NCBI GenBank assembly: GCA_949361645.1
Contig: OX442420.1
Span: 4,385,882 to 4,449,881, forward strand
Length of the DNA stretch: 64,000 nucleotides
Direction of reading: 5' to 3'
Source: Spongilla lacustris
Lineage: Eukaryota; Porifera; Demospongiae; Spongillida; Spongillidae
Part shown: positions 1-10,820 of the stretch, piece by piece
How positions within the stretch are numbered: the stretch's first letter is position 1
Layout of the letters: each line of letters opens with the position of its first letter
Position numbers and translations under genes: made by a program
The notes under the pieces: model-generated
What the model was told of the DNA's origin: nothing
What the model saw: the letters and a program-made list of their open reading frames with translations, nothing else
Databases searched by the model: none

Positions 1-460
1 GATATTCGCACTCTTTTGTGATGCCTCTTACAACCACATAGGCAAGCTTGGTACTCTAATGGTAGGTGTGTGTAATGGCGGACGAGATACCTGCATACCC
101 TTATGTACCCTACTCCTCCTCTTACCTACTACTACCCCTACCCCTCCCAATACCTACCACTACCCCTACTACTACCCCTACTCCTCCCTTTACCTACTAC
201 CATGGGCGCCCCCAGCATTTCTGGAAGGGTGGGGCCAGAATAGGCTATTTGACAGCCAAATATTAATATGGGGGTGTTGTCCACTTTTGGCCGATTCAGC
301 CATGGGGGGGGGGGGGGGGGGGAGGGGGGAGAGGGGTGCGTGTGCATGTTCCTAGTAATACTGAATACTTTAATGTTTAATTAGAAGTGGGGGGGGGGGG
401 CATGGCCTCCCCTGGGGACACCCATGACCCACTACCCCTACTCCTTCCCTTACCTACTAC
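1..460. repeat. Pyrimidine-rich simple sequence and poly-G tracts
   Basis: Two blocks (about 105-200 and 425-480) are made of irregular CCCTACTACTAC-type repeats. Between them lie poly-G runs at about 303-322 and 389-400, next to GC-rich scraps that look like ends of short transposons. Open frames here are low-complexity readings of the repeat, not genes. Confidence 0.75.
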
Positions 461-1265
461 CCCTACTCTTCTACCTATCTACCTACTATTTCCCTGGTGC
501 ATGGAGTGAGATGACCTCAATGGTCACGTATGTGATGATGACGAATTCACTGATACACTATACACTACTGCCAGAGTATGATACATACCTACATGGATAC
601 TGTTTACAAGTTGAGTTGACACAGATCACTTTAATTTACAGAACACTGTTAAAAAGGAAGAGATGGTGGACACACCTGTTGCTGTCATATCAAGAGAGCC
701 AGAGAGAGTAAAAGTTTCACTGGTATCAGTACTAAAACTGAGTATGACATTGTTTATGTACTGAACAATATGTATCATCCATGGCTGAGTTATTTCTGGT
801 TATAACATGTAGATAGACATGATTTACTATGTAAATGACATATATACCAAGTTCGGATTGTAGCTAAGTGATCAGTGTTTCTCACTTTTTATAGTTTTTC
901 CTAAGTTTAATAACGTGTCATTCATTATTGCGTTTGTTTCTTACCGTCTGAGTGTAGTTCAAGCTTTTTTGTTTACTAATACTGTTTAATTGCAAAGCTA
1001 TTTCCTTATTGAAAAGTTTCAAATAAGGTTAGTAAAAGTGTAGGAGTACCCACACATTCATAGTGGTACCGAGCAGGTGTCGGGGGATAATTGCAATGCC
1101 GGAGGCTCTTATTTAATGGATTTTAAAATGCAAAGTACTCTCTTTCCACTATTGGGGTATATAAGATTATGAGTGATGAAGTGTATGTTGCTAAGTGAAT
1201 ATATTTATATGTAGTGTGACTGTTGAAAGCATCCAATTATGAATAAAAAGCAATGAAACAAGTAA
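461..1265. other. AT-rich intergenic stretch, no gene seen
   Basis: Only short frames without recognisable domains are present. No repeat, RNA gene or splice-linked coding segment could be supported. Confidence 0.6.
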
Positions 1266-1453
1266 ATAAAAACATTCTCTATGAGAAAGTTGGTGGTATA
1301 TAGGATTTGAAGGCAATAGTGGTGTAAAAAGTAGGGAAACAAGGGTTGAATGATAAGGAAAAACGAAATAGTCCTATATTTAGCACATGCATGAACAATG
1401 TATTGTCCTACAATGTGTCATGGGCTAAATATAGGACTATTTCGTTTTTCCTT
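1266..1453. mobile_element. Partial copy of palindromic MITE family M1
   Basis: The left part (from about 1266) matches the 14729-14999 element: the sequence AAACATTCTC, then GAGAAAGTTGGTGGTATATA, then GTGGTGTAAAAAG. The centre is a hairpin whose perfect 30-base arms are at 1355-1384 and 1424-1453. The outer right arm expected from the full copy is not found, so this copy is truncated or rearranged on the right. It has no coding capacity. Confidence 0.75.
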
Positions 1454-1778
1454 ATTCAACATGCATGTTGCTATTTGTTCGCCCGCTACCAACGCCTTCT
1501 AAATATGGGACAAGTAAGATTGTTAGCTTATTCAGTTAAAAACGAAAATGACTCGTTTTCTATAGAGTTATTTCCTTTCAGGTACAAAATGCATGAAACA
1601 CGTATAATTCTCATTCGCCGCCATAGAATATTATTCCCACCAGTGGGTGTGGTGTAACATTGGAATGTACCTTGTTCCCAGTCTCTGTGCATACTATCTA
1701 TTTTGTATTAAAATTACGTGTCCATTGGCAAGGTTCTAACGCACATGCACTTTAGCTATTTCCAAGGAACTTGATACT

Positions 1779-2564
1779 TGGGACAGTTTCCGAGAAAACT
1801 TCCTATGTTTTATAACGTTATAAAATAATCGTGTTAGAACGTTTGAATCGCTATATCGTCCGAACGGTATAGGCTATCGACTTCCTATCTTCATGACTAC
1901 ATACTACGCCATTGTTCTATGATAAAATACATTTTGGTGTCTTGCACTTGCTCCGTACCAGAATTGCAACGTTCAATACCCCATCAGGTTCAAACCCAAC
2001 ATAGCAGTAATCAAATCACTTCAAATTTGGTTTGTAGGTAGAGAGGTCCTATATCTATCGATTTGTTCTGTTCGTTAATTTTTATGCCATCCATTACGGA
2101 GATAGTTGAACAAACTACGTGCACATTTATACCTGCTCGATTCGCGCCGATAATTTGGGCAAATCGTGTTCCGCTCAAAGTATGGGAGCTAGGCGGGGAT
2201 TATATCATTGCCGCGTATCGAGCAGGAAAAAGTGCACGTCGTTTGTTCAACTGTATCTCCGTAACGGATGGTATAAAATTTAACGAACAGAACAATTTGA
2301 TAGGTATAGGACCTCTCTACCTACAAACCGAATTTGAAGCGATTTGATTACTCCTAAGAAAGTTATGTTGGGTTTGAACCTGGTGGGGTATCGAATGTTG
2401 CAATGATGGTACTGAGCAAGTGCAAGACACAAAAATGTATTTTACCCTAGAGCAATGGTGTAGTATGAAGTGTTGAAAATAGGAAGTCGATAGCCTTTAC
2501 CGTTCGGAAGATACAGCAATTATAATGTTATAAAACATAGGAAGTTTTCTCGGAAACTGTCCCA
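1779..2564. mobile_element. Foldback element FB, copy 1 (786 bp)
   Basis: The sequence beginning TGGGACAGTTTCCGAGAAAA returns as its reverse complement ending at 2564. Arms of several hundred bases pair almost throughout; for example, the TTCAAACCCAACATA segment near 1990 pairs with its complement near 2370. The central 2060-2300 segment closely resembles the core of the element at 34482-35299, while the outer arms differ apart from the first dozen bases (TGGGACAGTNTCC). No transposase is present, so it is non-autonomous. The superfamily is not assigned, and I could not define a target duplication. Confidence 0.85.
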
Positions 2565-3195
2565 CTTGTATATACTTATTTTGTAAACCTTTCCATAATA
2601 CTAACTCTTTCTCAGCGCTAGCTCAGGTCGTCGTATGTACGTCGCCCGTAGATTTTCCGGCATTGCGCTCCAAACATGAACGGTAGGTCAAATTGACTTC
2701 CCGTACCCAGTTGGAAACTATGCCAGGCGAACACATTCCGACCGGCACTGTACAGAAGGAAAAGTGGTTCCTTCTGCTTGGCCTTGAATGTAAAGCTTCA
2801 GTTGAAGGTGAACATATGAGTCTAAGAGCAGCATGTTGAATTCTGAACTGACCATCTCATTTATCACAGTGAGCTTATGTTTAGTGGTCCATGAACGTTT
2901 ACAAGTGTTATTCCAGAAAGTCACAGTCTGCTATACATGTACTTTGACCATTAGGTATAAAACTAGCCTCTTAAAACCAGCCCCCGTTTTATATTAAATT
3001 ATGGGAATAGGGCCTAGTGTTAGTCATACATCATCTGGTCACCCAGACTAATATGACAAATGTGTAGATATAATAATACATTAATTGCATGCAATGGTGT
3101 TTCAATTTACAGCTGAAGTTATATATTTTGCCACAGTACTATACTATTTGGATTAGTCATAATAAAGAATGTTTACATAGAGCCGCAAATAGCAA
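2565..3195. other. Intergenic, no gene seen
   Basis: AT-rich sequence with a moderately GC-rich patch at 2610-2720. The 68-codon minus-strand frame at 2718-2924 has no recognisable motif or splice context. Confidence 0.55.
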
Positions 3196-3199
3196 ACTT

Positions 3200-3467
3200 T
3201 TATTGCCAATTTTTTTCTTTTTTTTCTTTGCGTTTGTCTTGTTGGCGTCCTATTATACCACCAGCAGCTGCTCCAGTTGCACCAGCTAAAGTTGCTCCTG
3301 TACCACCGCCAATGAGTCCTCCGATGACACCTCCAATGATAGTTCCAACCACAGGAACAATGCTGCCAACTGCCGCTCCTATGCCAGTTCCAATGGCTGC
3401 TCCTGCTGCTGCACCACCAACTGCTCCTCCAACTGCTCCTCCTGCTGCCCCCTTTGATTGATTTGTT
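3200..3467 (-). CDS. Terminal exon of a glycine-zipper membrane protein (partial)
   Basis: Read on the minus strand, the frame opens behind a plausible splice acceptor (ATATGCAG at about 3468-3475) and ends at a TAA at about 3200. The peptide is a long hydrophobic run rich in Gly and Ala with GxxxG spacing (AAGAAIGTGIGAAVGSIVP, then GTIIGGVIGGLIGGG) and ends in a very basic Lys-rich tail. Such glycine-zipper segments form tightly packed membrane helices or hairpins. The frame has no ATG, so an upstream exon must supply the start if the gene is real; I could not find it. An AATAAA motif overlaps the stop codon and could be the polyadenylation signal. The strict codon periodicity and non-repetitive tail argue against simple sequence, but no family is recognised. 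Confidence 0.4.
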
Positions 3468-3735
3468 CTGCATATGAATAGTGATGGCAATTGTGATCAA
3501 ATTACAACTATATTGGGGCTACTTCACTTGAACTTTTCACTGATCTGTGGCAAGAAATTTGAATCGAACTATGCTATGATGTACAGTTTATGATGGAATT
3601 TACTGATCTTCTACTCTTTCTGGATGTATATTTTCTTCATACCCGGCAACTGTTACTATTATATTGGGCTACTGCACCATAACACTTTGCTGACCTGTTT
3701 CATAAAATTTCAACTATATGTGTGGTGAAATTGTA

Positions 3736-3854
3736 CACTGTAAAAACAGAATTTCACTCAAAACGGTTCAAAATACATGTAGCACTCGAATAGAGAAATT
3801 GAGTGCTATTTTGAACTGTTTTGAGTGAAATTTTACTCAACTTTTTTTACAGTG
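3736..3854. mobile_element. Short palindromic MITE, TA-flanked (119 bp)
   Basis: The sequence starts CACTGTAAAAAC and ends TTTTTTACAGTG, and TA stands immediately outside both ends. The arms pair over most of the length through AATTTCACTCAAAAC and its complement. It is too short to code for protein. TA duplication fits Tc1/mariner-type mobilisation, but this is inference. Confidence 0.75.
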
Positions 3855-4933
3855 TATCATCAATGAAATGGAAAAAACATCAATGATCTTTAACTCTTTC
3901 TGGACATGTATTTTTCTTCATACAATTGTTACATGTATATATAATTTTATGAATATTCTTGATTGTTTTTGAATTATTATTAAACTGAACACAAATCACA
4001 AATGCAACAATAAACTACTATAGGTACATTAAAACCATTAAAACAACCCCCCCCCCCCTCCCCCCCCCCCCCCCCCCCCCCCAAAAAGTCAGTAGTGCAA
4101 GGTGAAATAAGCAATCCTCTGATGGAGGCTGCATTATATGCCCTTAAATAATTGCATTTTCACAAGGATGATTTTCCCTGTTGTACATGTACATATACAT
4201 AGATGCCAAACATGACAATCAAAAATGTGTATTTTTACAGCTTTCACAATGATATTAGTATCCACATGTGTTTGGCATCAATTGAATAACTTATTCTGCA
4301 ATTTTAATCATTTGCTGGTGTGATGGAGTATGACATTTATACTAGATGTACATACATGTATGCTAAAAGGGAATTGGACTCTAGTTGTGGTTTAGGGCAT
4401 TCACATGAAGTACTTCTTGAATGATTTCTAAAATAGGATTTTCCAACTAATAGAAATAGTTAATTGCAAGCTATATATGCAGTACTGCAGTAAGCATACA
4501 TAAGGTCATGCACCCTAAGTTGGACATTCTGTGTACGTATGTATGTATGTATGTATGTATGTATGTATGTATGTATGTATGTATGTATGTATGTATGTAT
4601 GTATTTTGAAGGCTTCTGTAATGAGGCACTTTCAATACTTCAGATAATCACTTTGTTAATCTTTTTTTAAAATTACTCACGGTAAACTTCGAAACTATTA
4701 AGACTAAATATTAATGCATGAAAATAACATGCAGGTCTTGATATATTTCAGGATGTTAATTAAATCCATGAACCACTTACTATTCCTTGTTATTATGACA
4801 GTGACAGAGAGAGCTCCAAAAGTAAAATATTTTATTAAATGTTGCATCACTATAGTACTGGTATAGTGTACACAAAAATGCTTCCACGATTCTCACAGCC
4901 TGATATATGTTTTTCATGTTTTTGACATATGAT
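3855..4933. other. Intergenic with poly-C tract and TATG microsatellite
   Basis: This stretch holds a poly-C run at about 4047-4081 and a (GTAT)n microsatellite at about 4537-4604. The remainder is AT-rich with no supported gene. Confidence 0.7.
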
Positions 4934-5206
4934 TCAATGATATGTTATTAACAGTAGTATTGGCAAGCTTGACAAAGCGCGTTTGTTAGTGTGTCTAGTG
5001 TCTACCCTTGCTATCCTTTTTCCATGCAGGCTCAACCTCCCATTTGTGTTACAGTGGAGTTTAGGCACCAGCCATGCATCAGGTTTCCATGCCCTAACAT
5101 GTAAACATTGCCAGTCTACAGGCTTGTCTGGGTCCTCAGGTGAGAGCTGGAAGTGCTCCGGCCTCTGGAACATGAGGGCAATATCTAGTCCAGCAAACAT
5201 TGTCAT
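4934..5206 (-). pseudogene. Unrecognised coding fragment
   Basis: The minus-strand frame of 90 codons has protein-like composition (Trp, Cys and His well spread), including KPVDWQCLHVRAWKPDAWLV and LHCNTNGRLSLHGKRIARVD. It loosely recalls the zinc-binding segments that precede the catalytic part of some transposon proteins, but I cannot name a family. The last codons read into AT-rich sequence, so the true end is probably a lost splice site. It has no linked exons or promoter and is most likely a relic. Confidence 0.35.
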
Positions 5207-5491
5207 CTAACCCACCATCTATCTTACTGGAAGCAAGTAGATCTGCAGCCCTGGCAGCCTTCAAACACAGCATGCACTAAACTGCGAACTTGGCTGGTCC
5301 TGCATCCCCATAGCAGTTGAGACCTACATGTACATGTATGAATGTTGAGATGCAGAAGCGCCAGTTCAAAGCCTGTCATGCCCTTGCTAGTAGATCGGCC
5401 TATAAGACTGAAGAACTTTTAAAATCCCAAACCATGCACGTAACCTTCGACCTATGACGACAGCGCTCGATAGCGCTCCTCCTCCTTTCGT

Positions 5492-5495
5492 CATG

Positions 5496-5529
<34 letters not shown>

Positions 5530-5712
5530 TGTATGTATGTATGTATGTATGTATGTATGTATGTATGTATGTATGTATGTATGTATGTATGTATGTATGT
5601 ATGTATGTATGTATGTATGTATGTATGTATGTATGTATGTATGTATGTATGTATGTATGTATGTATGTATGTATGTATGTATGTATGTATGTATGTATGT
5701 ATTTATGTATGT
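5492..5712. repeat. (TATG)n microsatellite, about 220 bp
   Basis: An almost uninterrupted ATGT/TATG tetranucleotide tract with one T substitution near the right end. It abuts the palindromic element starting at 5714. The Met-Tyr-Val-Cys frames across it are artefacts of the repeat. Confidence 0.97.
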
Positions 5713-5713
5713 A

Positions 5714-6081
5714 GCCTCGTCCCCAGGCTCCGTTTTTATTAACGCGCATGCGCTAGTTTGTCCCAGAATACCTGGGGTAATCGTAATTTCCTTTTGGAAA
5801 CCATTCCGTATACTTGTCTGATTTCCTCCTGCTTAGGCTTGAGTGTAAGGCGTTGAAGGTGAAGAGTCCGAAGACACAATAAAGAATAAGCCACCGCTTC
5901 TCGGAACTCAACAGAATACGCCATCGCGAAATCAGACGAGTATAGGGAATGGTTTCCAAAAGGATTACCCAGGTATTCTGGGACAAACTTGCGCATGCGC
6001 GCTATAGGACCCCGGCAGTGTCTACCAGGCCCTGTTTTTCAACCCAGTAACTTTAATAAAAACAGGGCCTGGGGACGAGGC
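5714..6081. mobile_element. Palindromic MITE with GCCTCGTCCCCAGG termini (368 bp)
   Basis: The 15-base ends GCCTCGTCCCCAGGC and GCCTGGGGACGAGGC are perfect inverted repeats, followed inside by TTTTTATTAA and its complement. A second pair of inverted arms lies within: the CATGCGC..TTTGTCCCAGAATACC segment at 5745-5810 pairs with 5945-6000. It is non-coding. The left end sits directly against a TATG microsatellite, which may have grown from the insertion junction. The superfamily is not assigned. Confidence 0.8.
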
Positions 6082-6470
6082 CAATACGTGTGGCACTCTG
6101 ATAAGTGAAACCGATCAGTCAGGAGCCCAGACTAGTGTTAGCTGTATGTTATTAAATTATGTCTTTTGATCTTGATTTTTCACCACCACCAACATGTTAG
6201 CTCTGATAATTCGGTGCCAATGGTTAAATAACAAGTTAGGTTTTCGGCACTGAAACTCAATTGGCATGATTTCACGTGCACCAATATAGTAGGTAATAAA
6301 TTTGTGTACGACTCGCGTACGAGGGTTCTCAAGCTAGGAACTAGTTGGGCGTGGCGCGCAGATCGGGCCACGCCCAACTAGCTAGGAACTACATGTCAGT
6401 ATAGCAGTACAGATTTCGCCAGCGTGACAGATCAACGATCAGCGTACGTACATGTACCTAAACGGCTCCT
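6082..6470. other. Intergenic with a short perfect hairpin
   Basis: The arms CTAGTTGGGCGTGGC and GCCACGCCCAACTAG (about 6342-6380) form a 15-base-pair stem with a short GC-rich loop. No gene is seen. Confidence 0.55.
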
Positions 6471-6558
6471 ATAGACCTTTTTCATCATGTGACCAAGTTA
6501 CATTAAAAATGATGTCATTTACGTAAGCCGCCATCTTGGTGCACAGCTGGCGTAAGCG

Positions 6559-6753
6559 ATGACGACTAAATTTAATTCTGCAGCTTCAGTTTTCTGTCAG
6601 AACTTGGACCCTGATGCTAAGGCACGATACATCAGCAAGATTACCACCAGTAACGGGTTGGATCCATTCTCCGCTGAACTTGTACTTGGTAATCCAGCTA
6701 TTGATTCAGTCAAATACCAAATCGCTGGCATCCAACGGGGAGTTGCATGCTAG
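6559..6753 (+). CDS. Short N-terminal open frame inside the 2.2 kb transposon
   Basis: The frame starts MTTKFNSAASVFCQNLDPDA and runs 64 codons with natural-looking composition, including ARYISKI and SNGLDPFSAELVLGNPA. It begins just inside the left terminal repeat, where a transposon's first exon is expected. A stop follows GVAC; no splice donor was confidently placed, although translation might continue in another exon lost from this copy. I do not recognise the family. It may be the first exon of the element's transposase or a decayed remnant. Confidence 0.4.
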   Translation: MTTKFNSAASVFCQNLDPDAKARYISKITTSNGLDPFSAELVLGNPAIDSVKYQIAGIQRGVAC

Positions 6754-7778
6754 CGATTTGGTATCCTATTTTAATTTTAGTACTGCAAACAAACTTCATC
6801 TGCAATTTAAAGCTCATAAGTCTTTACAATCAGTTTATTAGCGGCTGCATGGGTCAAAGACGTGCGAGCATGGAAAATCGATTCTCATGCACTACCTGAT
6901 TAAAGGACGCGTAGGTTCAAGAAATGCATGTAATAAGAAGATATGTTATATTGCAGGTGAAGCATTCTCAATGACTGAATGAATTGTACTTTGTAATATA
7001 TTGTATTTCTTTTTCACATAAACTTTCAATGGTTCTGGTTTCATGAATTTCTAGTGCTGAGGGTTGAGATTTACCTCTTGTAAATGCAGGAATGTAGAGA
7101 TGACATTGTTCCATTCCATGCAACAGAATCTGCTATATCAAATCCCCCGGCCACCTGTCAGCTAAAATATCTCCTGGTGTAAGTTTATTAATATTCCACA
7201 GTTTTCTGTTAGATATTTGTCACTAACTCGGCCTTCCTAACAATTTGATACACCTTGATGTGCTATGCCTTGTAAGACTTCAGCTGTGTTGTGATGCTTA
7301 GTTTGACCAGGTACATGTACATGCACGTGCGTGCAGACCTGATGGTCGGCTATGAACAATTAACACCGCCCCTCTTCAAAAGCTGTAGTACAGTATGTAC
7401 AGTCAGACTTCTTCTTCGTGGACTTCTTCGCGACCAGCAGCCATTTTGATATCAAAGCGCATATCTGCTATCTGATGTCCATTTGCGTTTGCTCCTTTCG
7501 ACGTTTCATCACGCCTCGTACAGCAGTTTTACTTCCTTTCCCTTTTACAGTGACCAAGAAGCAGGGTTGGTAACCAATCTGTGTTTAATTCGTCATACAG
7601 GGCAGCTGGTTTTCCCGATACAAAGTGCTAGCGTCGTCTTTATTAATGTCTTGCCTTGAAAGAGGAAGCCGTCTCTTCGTCGTTCACTGAGCTCCCGTTC
7701 ACGCTCACCTCCAATGTGGTTGATAACAGCAGGTATTCGATAGAACGAGACATCTTTGCCACGGTCAGCAGGGGCGGA

Positions 7779-8526
7779 TCCAGGGTTTTGGGAAAGGGGG
7801 GTCCGATAAATATATTCAACACTGGGGGAGGGTACGGGCAAGGGGGTCTGGGGGAGCGCTTATAGCTCCCCCAGTGGGGTCTGGGGCCAAGCCCCAGCCG
7901 CTTTTTGCTTTTGCGTGAAATTCACAGTGATATCCAATACAAGCATCAAGCGATATCCGGATTACTAGAGTGCATGGATAGCGACGAGAAAACTCTTCAT
8001 TTTTCAAAATGCTATGGTTCCTACTGCTGCTTCGTGAAGCAAATTCAGCTTTTGTGAATTTGTGACCGAAGCGTGCACGTGGCCATGCACCAGCTACATG
8101 TCGGTCTATAAACGACTCACGTATGTTTTACAATAGTTTTAGTACTTTTAGTTTGTTTAGCTCTATAGCTACGGTAATAACCTGTTTTCTGAGGAAAAGA
8201 ATCTGAGATCCATCCCATTCACGTGTTTTGATCGCTTACTTCAATTCCTGCTCACACGCACCATTCGATAGATCTCGCGATTAAATACCAATTAACCACA
8301 CATGCAAATGAGTTAGATCGATCTAGATCCCGCTTGGCTAGAACTATGTGCAACTGCAAGCCTGCAAATATTAATCCAAGGATGGTAACATGCAGATCGC
8401 TGCATAGATTACAGTATGCATTACGTCATTCTTATGCATTACGTCATTCTTCATATTGGAAAGGGGGGGTCCGGACCCCCTGGACCCCCCCCGCCCCCCC
8501 CCCCCCCCCCCCCTTAAATCCGCCCC
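7779..8526. mobile_element. hAT-like MITE nested in the 2.2 kb transposon (748 bp)
   Basis: The left end CAGGGGCGGATCCAGGGTTT and the right end, ending AAATCCGCCCC, are inverted versions of the widespread hAT terminus. CGGTCAG stands directly outside both ends (7772-7778 and 8527-8533), a 7-of-8-base target duplication as expected for hAT. The interior is non-coding and ends in a poly-C/G tract near 8465-8512. Confidence 0.8.
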
Positions 8527-8663
8527 CGGTCAGAACGCTTGTAACACCCGATAACTGCACACAATACCATAGTTACAAGCACTTCCTGTGCACCAAGATG
8601 GCCGCCACCGGTATTTTACACGTGATCTAGTTAATTATCTTGTGACACATGAAAAAGGTCTAT

Positions 8664-10820
8664 TAGGGTCTGAAATGCTTTTAGCCTTGAACCCACTGCC
8701 AGTGGGAATTTAGCTTTATTTTCGGCCCGGATTGTGCGACGCGATGATGGAAAGAGCGTGCAGTGAGGCGCGCGACTGCACAAGCCCCTAAGTTATGGAA
8801 TGGTTTTTCTAAGATAGTAAACCTGTATCCTGCATATGCTCCAAAATGACCAGCATGCAGTACAGATATCTAGATATATGCATGATTTAGCGAATGATTA
8901 TAATTATGTTGATATCACTGAGCCTCAATTGGTGTCAGCCTTTAATAGCCACTCTTCAGTCATTTATACTATCTACAGCGTTTTGCTAGCACGAAATTCT
9001 TTTAAAAATTGTAGCTGTGGTATTGAGATTGCATGTATTAGCTTATATATTCATTTTTTACGTAATGACGGACAAAATCGTGGGGGTAATATAGTCAATA
9101 TTTTTAATTGTATGTAAATAATGTAATATACTATCGTACTTGAATTGGTCGTCTATAGCCAAACACCAAACGCCGCCAGAGGCGGCCCCAGCATCTACTG
9201 AGGGGAGGGGCCAAACACACGGGGGGGGGGGGGGCGCCCAAAAGGGGCGTGGCTTACGATCCTTCAGATACGCGCGTATCTGGATTGTTGTTAATAATGC
9301 ATGCGACCCCAGAAGTTTTAAAAGTGGATAAAATAATGGATAAAATGTTTGACCCCGCATAGATCCAAAGTACCGTATTTTTATAGCTCAAATCTCTACA
9401 ATGGTTATACAGCAGCTCAAGGAGAATGCTCTACGTGAATAGCAAGCCTTGGAATCCAACCGAATCGTTTTTGCATGCAACTGAAAATACAGAACAAATT
9501 AATTAAAAATTGGGCGTTTTATCCACTTTATTTGGAAAAAAACGCCGTACGCACCAATGTTGTTGTTAGTCCTAGCTTGAGGAACAACCCTTGCCAAGTG
9601 GAAGCTGATGTTGCATGGCATGCCTCCGGGGCTCGGGCCACTTCACTATGCATGCTAGTAGCCAGTTTAATGACGGCAGACCCCTAACAAAATAAAACCC
9701 TTCGGCCAGGCTGACTAGTATTATCGTTGGGTTGTTTTTTTTGTTCGCTTCGCATGTATTACTTTAGCAACCGGTGTTCGGGCTATAGAATCACGGTTAC
9801 AGTTCCATGCGGATGAAACCAAGCATCTACTTTGCTGACATGCAGACATGAACTAACTAGCTCGCATAGTAACGCGCGGATCGTATAGCCTCGCAACTAC
9901 AGTCGCAAAGCCAGGCTCGATATACAAACGAACGAAGATTACCGGTAGATACTCAGAACGTTATAATAGCTATTGCCTATAAAGCCTTTTTGATGTTGGT
10001 AGCAATCTTAGGCGCTGTAACTATCTCCCCTCCAATTGTATGGATCGTGAGTAAAGTCAGCAAATAAGTCTACTCCATATAGAAGTACACGTAATACATT
10101 GATAGTGGGAGTAATTGCCTAGAAACGCCCCTTTTCTACTATAATTGCTACAATTACGTCCGCCGTTTTATGTAACTTGATTCGAAAAGTTGGATTAAAA
10201 CATTTATTTAACGCACACCAATTATTGCGTTATCGAGAGTTACGGCAGTAACTCTCATATAGGATTTGTGCCGTATCATGAATATCATTATAAAAACGCG
10301 TCCCGCGTATAACTCTCGAACCGAGAAACGGATAGTGTAGCTCTTTATTGCTATCGATCCACAATGGAAAGACGATCATTTTCATGTTTTGTTCAAGTCG
10401 CCAGACCGTTTACTTTAAGAGAACAAAAAAGCTCGTAGTTCTCGTTCCCAGACCGTAATTTGTCCATAGTCGTCGTCGTCGTCGTCGTCGTCGTCGTCTT
10501 TATGGGTGAGTATAACTCGAGATAGGAAAGTTTTTAAAGAGCGCCAGTTACACCAAAAATCGTAGAAAAATCTGACAATACATCTTCAGGTATCAGATAT
10601 ATAAATAAAGCATGTAACTAATATACGAAATTTGCAGCTGTTCTCACGCGCCAAGATTACGTAATCCAACGTAATTAGAGAGTTAGCTGCCGTTTCCATG
10701 ACTATGTTTTACGTATAATTAAAATTGTGTATCGTTATATATGATTGGAACAGGTGGAAGTTTCATTTGTGTTTTTAGTTTTGCTCACCACTTTTAGCTA
10801 GCGAAGTTGTTTTTGTCAAA
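8664..10820. other. Gene-poor intergenic stretch
   Basis: A GC-rich transposon-like scrap (CGCCAGAGGCGGCCCCAGCA, then poly-G) lies at 9170-9260. A (GTC)n microsatellite lies at about 10469-10498. The last 500 bases precede the two-exon gene at 10821 and should contain its promoter. No TATA box or clear control site was singled out. Confidence 0.6.

Larger units (their letters stand above)
6471..8663. mobile_element. DNA transposon with ATAGACCTTTTTCAT termini (2.2 kb)
   Basis: The left end ATAGACCTTTTTCATCATGT and the right end, read in reverse as ATAGACCTTTTTCATGTGTC, match. A second block GCCATCTTGGTGCAC (about 6530-6544) recurs inverted at about 8588-8602. A 64-codon frame starts 15 bases inside the left second block (see 6559). 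A separate element has inserted at 7779-8526. No transposase domain is visible, so the copy is non-autonomous or has lost later exons. A target duplication is unclear: CCT lies outside the left end and TAG outside the right. Confidence 0.7.

Noticed and set aside
5387..5821. Frames of 77-120 codons reading MYVC or THTYI repeats
   Set aside because: These are products of the TATG microsatellite in every frame.
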